Source: Propionibacteriaceae bacterium
GTDB lineage: Bacteria > Actinomycetota > Actinomycetes > Propionibacteriales > Propionibacteriaceae
Length of the DNA: 12,255 nt
Direction of reading: 5' to 3'
Assembly (NCBI GenBank): GCA_031255975.1
Contig: JAIRRM010000021.1
Location: 1-12,255 of the forward strand
Shown here: piece after piece, positions 6,334 through 12,255 of the stretch
How the letters are laid out: every line of letters starts with the position of its first letter
How positions within the stretch are numbered: the first letter of the stretch is position 1
Notes under the pieces: generated by a model
Databases searched by the model: none
Told to the model about the DNA's origin: nothing
Seen by the model: only the letters and a program-made list of their open reading frames with translations
Position numbers and translations under genes: made by a program

Positions 6334-7323
6334 ATGGGTTGGCTCGGTAGGGCGATCATCGCCGCTGGAGCGAGCGCCGCTGGGGTAGCCGGGGCCGCGT
6401 GGCATGGCGGCGGTGATTACCGCGTCGCGGCGCGACGGGTTCCGGTGTTACCGGTCGGTGCCAGCCGGGTTCGGGTGCTGCACATCTCCGATGAGCACTT
6501 CGTACCGGGAAACCGCAAGCTGGCCGATTTCGTGGCTAGGTTGGCCGATCTTGGCCCCGATTTGGTGGTGTCCACCGGTGATTCACTGGCCTCCGACGCC
6601 GCGTTCGACGCCTACCTGAGAGCCCATCGACGGCTGCTCTCGGTGCCGGGCGTGTTCGTGTTCGGCTCCAATGATTACTTCGGGCCGGTACGAAAAAATC
6701 CACTGCGATACGTAATCGGGGGCCATGATGGATTGAGCCACGGTGCCCCGTTGGCCTGGGAGCGACTCAAGGAAGCCTTCGAGGACGCCGGTTGGGTCGA
6801 TCTGACCAATACTTCCTGGGTAACAACCGTGGGCGATGTATCGCTGACGTTGCGAGGCACCGACGACGCGCACCTTGGGCTGGACGATTATCCCCGCGCG
6901 GTGAAATCCCGCTCCGTCGAGCCGTCAGCGCGGACTGAGGGAGAAGCGGGGTCTACGTCTCGAATAGGGCCTGCGACTGGAAGCCACCCCCGTACCGCGC
7001 GGCTCGGGGCGAAAAGCTCTCTGAACATCGGAGTCACCCATGCCCCGTATCTGAGGGTGCTGGACGCCATGATCGCCGATCACATCTCTCTGATCTTCGC
7101 CGGGCATACCCACGGCGGTCAGGTGTGTCTGCCCGGCGGACGTGCCATCACCACCAACTGTGACCTGCCGGTACGTTTGGCTTCCGGACTGCACCGCTAC
7201 CGCGACGCCTGGCTACAGGTGTCACCGGGGCTGGGCACCAACCCATACACCCCGTTCCGGCTCAACTGTCCGCCTACTGCCTGCCTGCTCGACCTGGTTT
7301 CCGTCGAGGCAGCCGTGGCTTAG
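6334..7323 (+). CDS. Membrane-anchored calcineurin-like metallophosphoesterase (YkuE/Rv3683-like)
   Basis: A 329-residue binuclear metallophosphoesterase. An Ala/Gly-rich hydrophobic N-terminus (about 6-23) should anchor it to the membrane or act as a signal. The metal-site motifs appear in order: D53-E-H55, G82-D83, G111-S-N113-D114 (GSND in place of the canonical GNHD, which I recall as normal in this actinobacterial subgroup), H236 in THAPYL, and G257-HTHGGQ. Residues about 191-228, between the GTDDAHLGLDDY strand and NIGVTHAPYL, are a Ser/Arg/Gly-rich segment that relatives appear to lack and that looks like an insertion. The start lies 3 bp after the PBP stop with no ribosome site, so translation probably depends on coupling to the PBP. 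Co-occurrence with this PBP type suggests an envelope role, possibly on a lipid or undecaprenyl phosphate. The substrate is not known. Confidence 0.88.
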   Translation: MGWLGRAIIAAGASAAGVAGAAWHGGGDYRVAARRVPVLPVGASRVRVLHISDEHFVPGNRKLADFVARLADLGPDLVVSTGDSLASDAAFDAYLRAHRRLLSVPGVFVFGSNDYFGPVRKNPLRYVIGGHDGLSHGAPLAWERLKEAFEDAGWVDLTNTSWVTTVGDVSLTLRGTDDAHLGLDDYPRAVKSRSVEPSARTEGEAGSTSRIGPATGSHPRTARLGAKSSLNIGVTHAPYLRVLDAMIADHISLIFAGHTHGGQVCLPGGRAITTNCDLPVRLASGLHRYRDAWLQVSPGLGTNPYTPFRLNCPPTACLLDLVSVEAAVA

Positions 7324-7395
7324 TCGGTCTTTGCGAGCTGAACTGACTTCGTCCGATGACACTCACGTCCGCTGCCGCACCATAGAATCATCCCC
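7324..7395. other. Intergenic gap before the flavoprotein operon
   Basis: A gap of 72 bases. It holds the -10 box described at 7383-7388. No convincing terminator for the PBP/phosphoesterase transcript was found; only short, weak stems are present. Confidence 0.4.
7383..7388 (+). promoter_or_regulatory. -10 box for the flavoprotein-prenyltransferase-radical SAM-purU run, apparently leaderless
   Basis: TAGAAT ends 7 nt before the ATG at 7396, the same distance as at the PBP gene, and no ribosome site precedes the ATG. This suggests a leaderless transcript for a four-gene operon. A -35 box is not obvious. Confidence 0.5.
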
Positions 7396-7890
7396 ATGTA
7401 CCAGTTGAGGCGTGCCGACCGCGCGGTTACCGATATGACAGAGATAGCCGCCATTTTGGGGCGGTGTGAGATCGGCCATCTTGGACTCGCCACCCCCGAC
7501 GGCCCGTATGTCGTCCCGCTGCATTTCGGCTTCGAGGTGGTGGACGACACCACAGTTAACATCTACTTCCATTGCGCTCCGGCAGGCCGCAAATTGGACG
7601 CGATCGCCGCCGATCCGAACGTCTGCTTCGAGGTGTCGTCGTACCTTGAACTCATCGGCGAAAACGGCCCGGTGTGCATGTTGGGTGCCGCGTACGAATC
7701 CGTCATCGGTTTCGGTACGGCGAGTGTGCTCGTCGCGGAGGCCGACCGCCGCCACGGTACGTCGCTGCTGGTGGAGCGTTACGCCCCGGGGCGCGCCGTC
7801 GAACTGCCGCCGCAACTGGGCCGTGGCGTCCAGGTGGTGCGGGTGACGCTCGCCGAGGTCACCGGCAAACGCCGGGTCGCTGAAGCGTAG
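7396..7890 (+). CDS. Pyridoxamine 5'-phosphate oxidase-fold flavin-binding protein, NimA-like
   Basis: A 164-residue split-barrel protein of the pyridoxamine-phosphate-oxidase-like superfamily, closest in pattern to the NimA-related (nitroimidazole resistance) flavoproteins. Members usually bind FMN as dimers and reduce nitro-compounds or other small acceptors; many have no known substrate. Visible family features are the opening LRRADRAVTDMTEIAAIL (4-21), the barrel strand LGLATPDGPYVVPLHFGFE (29-47), the IYFHCAPAGRKLDAI segment (56-70), which corresponds to the flavin-phosphate-binding loop, then NVCFEV (75-80) and the YESVIGFGTASVL strand (100-112). The ATG is chosen because it falls 7 nt after a -10 box. 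The gene is first in a run of four with 27 bp to the next, so it may serve the prenyltransferase/radical SAM pathway as a redox partner. It could equally be an independent detoxification protein. Confidence 0.85.
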   Translation: MYQLRRADRAVTDMTEIAAILGRCEIGHLGLATPDGPYVVPLHFGFEVVDDTTVNIYFHCAPAGRKLDAIAADPNVCFEVSSYLELIGENGPVCMLGAAYESVIGFGTASVLVAEADRRHGTSLLVERYAPGRAVELPPQLGRGVQVVRVTLAEVTGKRRVAEA

Positions 7891-7917
7891 TGGCGACGAG
7901 CGAAAAGAGGTGGGCTA

Positions 7918-8949
7918 ATGCCGTTCATCGCCGGCAGAACACTTAGGTTCTGGCTAAAGGCATCGCGTTCGCAGTCGTTGGGGCAATCGCTGACCCCTTA
8001 CCTGTTGGGCACGCTGCTGGCGGTCTCGACCTGGGCGTTCGCGCCGCCGACTGAGCCCATCGACCTCAACCTGATCGCCGCGATATGCGGCTTTCTCGGG
8101 GTAGCGTTCGCGCACTCCGGGCTGAATCTGTTGGATGATTATTTCGACTACACCAGTGGCGCGGTCGCGGAGCGACAGGCGTTGGCGGATGGCGGAATGC
8201 GCGCCCGGATGGGCAAATGCGCCTACCTCACCGACGGGTTGAGCATCAAAGACGTAGCCGTCGCCGGAGCGGGGTTTCTGGGGGTGGCTACGGTGTTCGG
8301 GACGCTCGTGCTCATCTTCCGTGGCCCTTGGACGGTAGCTTTCGCCGCCGCCGCGTTGGTGCTGGGCTATCTCTACTCCGGCCCGCCGTTGAAACTCTCG
8401 TACCATGCCCTCGGCGAGGTAGTCATCGGTATCATCTTCGGGCCGGTGTTGCTCAGCGCGGCGTACTTCGTGGCTTGCGCGCGGGTGGACCCAGTGGCCG
8501 TCTGGGCGTCGGTGCCATCCGGGTTGCTCACCATCAATATCCTGAACGCGCACGCCATCATGGATTTCGGCCCGGACAAGGCGGCCCGCCGCACCACCCT
8601 AGTGGTGGCGCTCGGCTCGCAAAAGGCGGGGTTGGTGGTGGCGGCCATCCTGTTGCTCGCTTCGTACGCGGCAGTCATCATCGGTGTGGTGCTCGGAGCG
8701 CTCACCCAGGCGTCGTTAGCGGTGCTGCTCACGCTGCCGCTGGCTGGCGAGTTTTGGCGGTTGCTGCGGGCCTACGTCTACCATCCCGAAATCGACCACC
8801 CACCGAAACCGTGGTACGGCCCGCTCGGCAATTGGGACACGATCCGTAACCTTGGCATCGACTGGTTCATGCTTCGCTGGTATCTGTCGCGTAACCTGTT
8901 GATGTACTTTGTGGCCGTGCTGGCCGTGGCCAGCTTTATCAGGTGGTGA
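7918..8949 (+). CDS. UbiA-family membrane prenyltransferase (MenA-like)
   Basis: A 343-residue multi-helix prenyltransferase. UbiA enzymes transfer an isoprenoid chain from its diphosphate to an aromatic ring or other acceptor within the membrane. The first Asp-rich motif is N70-LLDDYFD77 (the NDxxDxxxD type). The second comprises D216 and D220 in NAHAIMDFGPDKAARRTTL (210-228). The GYLYSGPPLKLSYHALGE segment (150-167) resembles MenA-type 1,4-dihydroxy-2-naphthoate prenyltransferases. The opening WLKASRSQSLGQSLTPYLLG also fits MenA. The linker after the first motif, GGMRARMGKCAYLTDGLS, is unusual. A ribosome site AGAGG lies 7 nt ahead of ATG 7918. The gene sits 27 bp after a flavoprotein and 6 bp before a radical SAM gene. 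No other menaquinone genes are present, so the acceptor may not be a menaquinone precursor. The family is sure; the substrate is open. Confidence 0.88.
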   Translation: MPFIAGRTLRFWLKASRSQSLGQSLTPYLLGTLLAVSTWAFAPPTEPIDLNLIAAICGFLGVAFAHSGLNLLDDYFDYTSGAVAERQALADGGMRARMGKCAYLTDGLSIKDVAVAGAGFLGVATVFGTLVLIFRGPWTVAFAAAALVLGYLYSGPPLKLSYHALGEVVIGIIFGPVLLSAAYFVACARVDPVAVWASVPSGLLTINILNAHAIMDFGPDKAARRTTLVVALGSQKAGLVVAAILLLASYAAVIIGVVLGALTQASLAVLLTLPLAGEFWRLLRAYVYHPEIDHPPKPWYGPLGNWDTIRNLGIDWFMLRWYLSRNLLMYFVAVLAVASFIRW

Positions 8950-8955
8950 GTTGAC

Positions 8956-9873
8956 ATGTCGGTGCTGCTGAAAGAGATGCCGTATTACGCTTGCTGGTTT
9001 GCACGCTGCAAACTGCTGGGACAACGCCGTCCGCTGCAATCGGTGATCTTCATCACCGACCGCTGCAACCTGAAGTGCAAACACTGCAACGTGGTGATGG
9101 AGGGGCCGTACGCCTCCACCATGACATACGACGAGGTACGCGGGCACCTCCAGTTTTCTTATGACGCCGGCAGTCGCATCGTCGATTTTGAGGGCGGCGA
9201 GCCGCAACTGTGGCGGGATCGAGTGAAGGGTGCCGATCTGAACTCGCTCATCGATCTGGCGCGCGAGATCGGATTCTTCTCCACCACCGTCACCACCAAC
9301 GCGCAGCAACCCATCACGGCGCGTTCCGATCTCGTCTGGGTGAGCATCGACGGGTTGGAGGCCGAACATGATTACCAGCGTGGCCCTGGTACCTTCTCCA
9401 AGGCGATGCGGCACATCGACGAGGCCACTCACCCCAACATGAACGTCAACATGACGGTCACCGCCCACAACTGGCGCGACTTCACCGGCGTAGCCAAACT
9501 GGTGCGCGACCACCCCAAGCTGAAGCGGCTGTCCTTCAGCTTCTATGTGCCCTATGAGGATCGCGGCCTGGTGGTGCCAGCCGAGGTACGCGCCGAGATC
9601 ACCGCCACTGCCGGGGCGCTGAAACAGGCCGGGTATCCGATCATGAACTCACAGGCCGGTATGAAACTGATGCGCGACCCCAAATCGTTTGCCGACAAAC
9701 GCGCTTGCTGGATCTCCAACTTTGTACGCTCCGACGGCACTCGTGTGATGCACTGCCCTGGGCAGGATGCCGGAGTGTGCGACGAGTGTGGTTTCGGTAT
9801 GGGGCCGGAGATGAGCCTGTTGTTCCGGCTACATCCCGAGATGGTGCTGGCCGGATTGAAAGTGCGGGGGTGA
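8956..9873 (+). CDS. Radical SAM protein with additional C-terminal cysteine cluster
   Basis: A 305-residue radical S-adenosylmethionine enzyme. C37, C41 and C44 in CNLKCKHC form the CxxxCxxC site for the [4Fe-4S] cluster that cleaves SAM to a 5'-deoxyadenosyl radical. FEGGEPQLW (79-87) is the GGEP motif that binds the SAM amino group. VTTNAQQP (112-119) and VWVSIDGLEAEHD (127-139) are later barrel strands. C251, C267, C275 and C278 at the C-terminus (CDEC at 275-278) look like ligands for an auxiliary cluster, resembling a short SPASM/twitch-type end. The overall length and N-terminal KEMPYYACWFARCKLLGQRRP recall HpnH-like and related lipid-modifying radical SAM proteins, but I cannot place it in a named family. 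It lies 6 bp after the prenyltransferase and 3 bp before purU, so a joint role with the prenyltransferase is likely. The reaction is unknown. Confidence 0.85.
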   Translation: MSVLLKEMPYYACWFARCKLLGQRRPLQSVIFITDRCNLKCKHCNVVMEGPYASTMTYDEVRGHLQFSYDAGSRIVDFEGGEPQLWRDRVKGADLNSLIDLAREIGFFSTTVTTNAQQPITARSDLVWVSIDGLEAEHDYQRGPGTFSKAMRHIDEATHPNMNVNMTVTAHNWRDFTGVAKLVRDHPKLKRLSFSFYVPYEDRGLVVPAEVRAEITATAGALKQAGYPIMNSQAGMKLMRDPKSFADKRACWISNFVRSDGTRVMHCPGQDAGVCDECGFGMGPEMSLLFRLHPEMVLAGLKVRG

Positions 9874-9876
9874 CAA

Positions 9877-10725
9877 ATGGCGGAGTGTCACTCGGTCATC
9901 ACTTTTTCGTGCGTTGACAGGCCCGGCATCGTTCATGCCCTAACCGGGGCGGTTATGAACGTGCGGGGCAACATCACCGAACTTCAGCAGTACACCTCGC
10001 CTGACACCGGGTGTTTTTTCACTCGTATTCAGGTGGAGCATGACACCCCACTGGAGGAGCTGGCGGTCGAGGTGGAGGCGGTGGCGCGCCGGTTGGGCGG
10101 CACCCCCACCATCAATGAGCTGGGACGTCCGGTTCGTACCGTAGTGTTGGTGTCGCAGGCGTCACACACCCTGGCGGCGTTGTTGGCGAGGCGGTGCGCG
10201 GGTACATTGCCCATCGACGTGAAACTGGTGCTTGGCAACCATGAGGAGTTGGCCCCGCTGGCCGAGTTCTACCGGGCACCGTTCGAGCACCATGTGATCT
10301 TTCCGGATACCAAGGCGGTGGTGGAGCAACGTATCCGCGAGGTGGTCGATGAACACGGCATCGAACTGGTGGTATTGGCCCGCTACATGCAGATCCTCAG
10401 CCCCGAACTGTGCGAGTTTCTGGCGGGCAAGGCCATCAACATCCATCACTCGTTTCTGCCGGGTTTCAAGGGCGCGAACCCGTATAGGCAGGCACATGCC
10501 CGTGGCGTGAAACTCATCGGGGCCACCGCGCATTTCGTCACCAGCGATTTGGACGAAGGCCCGATCATCGCCCAGTCGGTGCTGCCGGTTGACCACTCCA
10601 AAGACCCGGGCGAGCTACGCGAACTGGGCCGTGATATCGAATCGACCACGCTGTTGTACGCCGTACGACTCTTTGCCGAGCACCGTATCCTGCTCGACGG
10701 TATTCGCACCGTCATCTTCGAGTAG
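9877..10725 (+). CDS. purU: Formyltetrahydrofolate deformylase (PurU)
   Basis: A 282-residue cytosolic enzyme of the family that hydrolyses 10-formyltetrahydrofolate to tetrahydrofolate and formate, balancing one-carbon pools and supplying formate for purine synthesis. An N-terminal ACT regulatory domain (about 5-80, SCVDRPGIVHALTGAV) precedes a GART-like formyl-hydrolase domain. The catalytic triad is visible: N188 and H190 in AINIHHSFLPGFKGANPY, and D226 in TSDLDEGPIIAQ. The length matches E. coli PurU (280 residues). The ATG lies 3 bp after the radical SAM stop, with GGGGG of the preceding codons as a possible ribosome site. It is last in the run and is followed by a strong hairpin. An operon with a prenyltransferase and a radical SAM enzyme is not usual company for purU. 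It may supply or remove a formyl group there, or merely be cotranscribed. Confidence 0.94.
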   Translation: MAECHSVITFSCVDRPGIVHALTGAVMNVRGNITELQQYTSPDTGCFFTRIQVEHDTPLEELAVEVEAVARRLGGTPTINELGRPVRTVVLVSQASHTLAALLARRCAGTLPIDVKLVLGNHEELAPLAEFYRAPFEHHVIFPDTKAVVEQRIREVVDEHGIELVVLARYMQILSPELCEFLAGKAINIHHSFLPGFKGANPYRQAHARGVKLIGATAHFVTSDLDEGPIIAQSVLPVDHSKDPGELRELGRDIESTTLLYAVRLFAEHRILLDGIRTVIFE

Positions 10726-10750
10726 TGGCCCGGCGACGGTGCCTGGGCCA
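10726..10750 (+). terminator. Strong GC hairpin after purU, probable terminator without T-tract
   Basis: Directly after the purU stop, TGGCCC (10726-10731) pairs perfectly with GGGCCA (10745-10750). Inside it GGC (10732-10734) pairs with GCC (10741-10743), leaving a one-base bulge and a six-base loop. There is no T-run, which is common for hairpin terminators in high-GC actinobacteria. It may instead protect the 3' end of the operon mRNA. Confidence 0.55.
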
Positions 10751-10756
10751 GTGGCA

Positions 10757-10772
10757 CAAACCCTGCGGTTTG
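10757..10772. repeat. Inverted repeat CAAACC-CTGC-GGTTTG
   Basis: A perfect 6-bp inverted repeat with a 4-base centre lies between purU and the solute-binding protein gene, about 45 bp upstream of the proposed -10 box. It may be a second hairpin of a tandem terminator or an operator for the transporter gene. The sequence alone does not decide between these. Confidence 0.45.
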
Positions 10773-10816
10773 GAGTGGGAAGTAACCTTAATCGGATGCT
10801 CGCGCGCGGCGGCTAG

Positions 10817-10822
10817 TAGGCT
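10817..10822 (+). promoter_or_regulatory. Candidate -10 box for the solute-binding protein gene
   Basis: TAGGCT lies 8 nt before an in-frame GTG at 10831 and 32 nt before ATG 10855. If ATG 10855 is the start, this gives a leader of about 25 nt. If GTG 10831 is used, the message would be leaderless like the other two promoters here. No clear -35 box is seen. Confidence 0.4.
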
Positions 10823-10854
10823 GTTGGCCGGTGACATGGAATGGGGATTCGGGA

Positions 10855-12255
10855 ATGACCGTCAGAAAGACGCTCACCGGGGCGGTGCTCGCCACGGCTG
10901 CCGTGTTGTTGCTAACCGCTTGTAGCGATGATGGCACCGCTGGCGATGACAACACCATAACGGTTCAAAGCACGGTGAGCGGCCCGCAGCCAGTCACCAT
11001 TGGCACCACCGACAAGGTGAGCGCTCTTGACCCAGCCGGCGCCTATGATCGCGGTTCCCTAACAGTGATGTCCCAGGTGTATCAGTTCCTCTATACGTTC
11101 ACCGGCGACTCCGCCATCCCGACTCCGGACGCCGCGGAAAAGTGCGAGTTCATCACCCCAACCGAGTTCAATTGCACGCTGCGGAGCGGGCTGATGTTCG
11201 CCAACGGCCACGCCCTCACCAGTTCCGACGTGAAGTTCAGCTACGACCGGATGCTTGCCATCGCTTCCGATTTGGGCCCAGTCGCATTGCTCTCCAACCT
11301 CGCCGCGGTCACCGCTTGGGATGATCTCACCGTCAGCTTCACGTTGCACCGTCCCGACGCTCAGACCTGGCCGCTGCTGCTCGCCACCAGTGCCGGTGCG
11401 ATCGTAGACGAGGAGGTGTTCAATCCGGTGGCGCTCACCCCGGACGCCATGATCGTCGCCGCCAACGCCTTCTCCGGCCCGTACGGCATCAGGACGTATC
11501 GGCTCAATGACGTCATCGAATACCTGCCGAACCCCGCGTACCACGGGGCGTACGGCCCGGCACAGAACCCGGGGGTGACCCTCAAGACGTTCGTAGACTC
11601 CGCTAACCTGAGCCTTGCGGTGGCGCTCGGCGAGGTGGATGTGGCGTACCGTTCGCTGCTTCCCGCAGATATCAAAGAGCTGCAAGCCAACTCCGCGCTC
11701 AAGGTGTGGCAGGCGGACGGCGGCGAGAGCCGCTATCTCGCGTTCAATTTCGCGGCGCAGTCCGGAGCGACCGAGGCGCAGCGGTTAGCCGTACGCCAGG
11801 CCGCCGCGTCGCTGGTGGATCGTCAGGCGCTGGCCACCGATGTGTATTTGGGACAGTACACCCCGTTGTGCTCCTGGGTGCCGAGCCAGTACACCGACGA
11901 TGCCACTGCCGTCTGTGATGAGTACGGTGCCGTACCGGATACCATCGGGGCAAGGGAGTACCTGGTCGCCGCGGAGGTGAGCATCCCGGTGGAGCTGGAC
12001 TTGTGGTACAACTCCGATAACTACGGCCCGGCCTCCACGCAAGAGTACGAGGTGATCCAGCAGCAGTTGGAAACCTCGGGACTGTTCAGCGTCACGCTGT
12101 ATTCGGAGTCCTGGGGTTCGTACCATGCGGCGGTGGCGGCTGGAAAATACCCGGCCTATCAGATGAGTTCGTTCCCCGACTATCCCGCCGCCGACAACTA
12201 TCTGGACCCGCTGGTCAACGCCCTCGATCAGACCGCGGCGCAGCAGTTGTACGAC
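10855..12255 (+). CDS. Solute-binding lipoprotein of an oligopeptide-type ABC transporter (family 5), 3' end outside the window
   Basis: The reading frame runs 467 codons without a stop to the right edge, so the C-terminus is missing. Residues 1-22 form a lipoprotein signal (MTVRKT, then a hydrophobic stretch) with lipobox LTAC and lipidated C23, so the mature protein is tethered outside the membrane. The body is a family 5 extracellular solute-binding protein (OppA/DppA type), shown by the signature LRSGLMFANGHALTSSDVKFSYDR (about 109-132, given here as LRSGLMFANG then DVKFSYDR) and later LAFNFAA and RLAVRQAAASLVDRQ. It should deliver peptides or similar solutes to permeases probably encoded downstream. 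Cys pairs (C97/C107, and one in PLCSWVP with one in AVCDEYG) may form disulfides. ATG 10855 gives a clean signal peptide and has GGGG 8 nt upstream; an in-frame GTG at 10831 would add eight residues. Family certain, substrate unknown. Confidence 0.9.
   Translation, partial: MTVRKTLTGAVLATAAVLLLTACSDDGTAGDDNTITVQSTVSGPQPVTIGTTDKVSALDPAGAYDRGSLTVMSQVYQFLYTFTGDSAIPTPDAAEKCEFITPTEFNCTLRSGLMFANGHALTSSDVKFSYDRMLAIASDLGPVALLSNLAAVTAWDDLTVSFTLHRPDAQTWPLLLATSAGAIVDEEVFNPVALTPDAMIVAANAFSGPYGIRTYRLNDVIEYLPNPAYHGAYGPAQNPGVTLKTFVDSANLSLAVALGEVDVAYRSLLPADIKELQANSALKVWQADGGESRYLAFNFAAQSGATEAQRLAVRQAAASLVDRQALATDVYLGQYTPLCSWVPSQYTDDATAVCDEYGAVPDTIGAREYLVAAEVSIPVELDLWYNSDNYGPASTQEYEVIQQQLETSGLFSVTLYSESWGSYHAAVAAGKYPAYQMSSFPDYPAADNYLDPLVNALDQTAAQQLYD

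Noticed and set aside
5323..6405. Long minus-strand open frame (360 codons) opposite the PBP and phosphoesterase start
   Set aside because: It is antisense to a PBP whose catalytic motifs are intact; its translation is Arg/His/Gly-rich without any family pattern, typical of the opposite strand of high-GC genes.
8716..9513. Minus-strand open frame of 265 codons opposite the prenyltransferase/radical SAM junction
   Set aside because: It spans two well-supported genes in antisense and has no recognisable domain.
1..12255. CRISPR array, tRNA, rRNA, insertion sequence or phage module
   Set aside because: No regularly spaced repeats, tRNA-like cloverleaf, transposase or integrase motif was found, and nearly all sequence is taken up by recognisable chromosomal genes.

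Overview
The window reads as chromosomal DNA of a high-GC Gram-positive bacterium (Actinomycetota). The main evidence is a WhiB-family iron-sulfur regulator, which is confined to that phylum and its phages, lying divergently to a class A penicillin-binding protein (PBP) that is followed by a membrane metallophosphoesterase. From memory this is the order seen at whiB4-ponA2-Rv3683 of Mycobacterium tuberculosis and at wblA of Streptomyces. GTG/ATG starts and start codons placed 7-8 nt after a TAGNNT -10 box (apparent leaderless transcripts) fit the same assignment. The genus cannot be settled from the sequence. No rRNA, tRNA, CRISPR array, IS element or phage gene was recognised.

Layout. (1) 18-2886, plus strand: a MurJ/MviN-type lipid II flippase overlapping a Bcr/CflA-type MFS drug exporter. 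(2) 2923-3884, minus strand: a WhiB4/WblA-like regulator translated just ahead of a RimJ/RimL-type GNAT acetyltransferase. (3) 3885-4038: a divergent control region. (4) 4039-7323, plus strand: a bifunctional class A PBP and a metallophosphoesterase separated by 3 bp. (5) 7396-10725, plus strand: a tight four-gene run encoding a NimA-like flavin-binding protein, a UbiA-family prenyltransferase, a radical SAM protein with extra C-terminal cysteines, and a PurU-type formyltetrahydrofolate deformylase, closed by a strong hairpin. (6) 10855 to the right edge: the 5' part of a solute-binding lipoprotein of an oligopeptide-type ABC transporter, open at the window end.

How the genes fit together. 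Regions 1 and 4 share a cell-envelope theme: MurJ delivers lipid II to the outer face of the membrane, and the PBP polymerises and crosslinks it. The WhiB-like protein is a plausible redox-responsive regulator of this neighbourhood. Region 5 is the part least explained by known pathways. Its spacing (27, 6 and 3 bp) argues for one transcript, and the combination of a flavoprotein, membrane prenyl transfer, radical chemistry and one-carbon (formyl) chemistry suggests an uncharacterised prenylated metabolite or lipid-modification pathway. That function is inference only.
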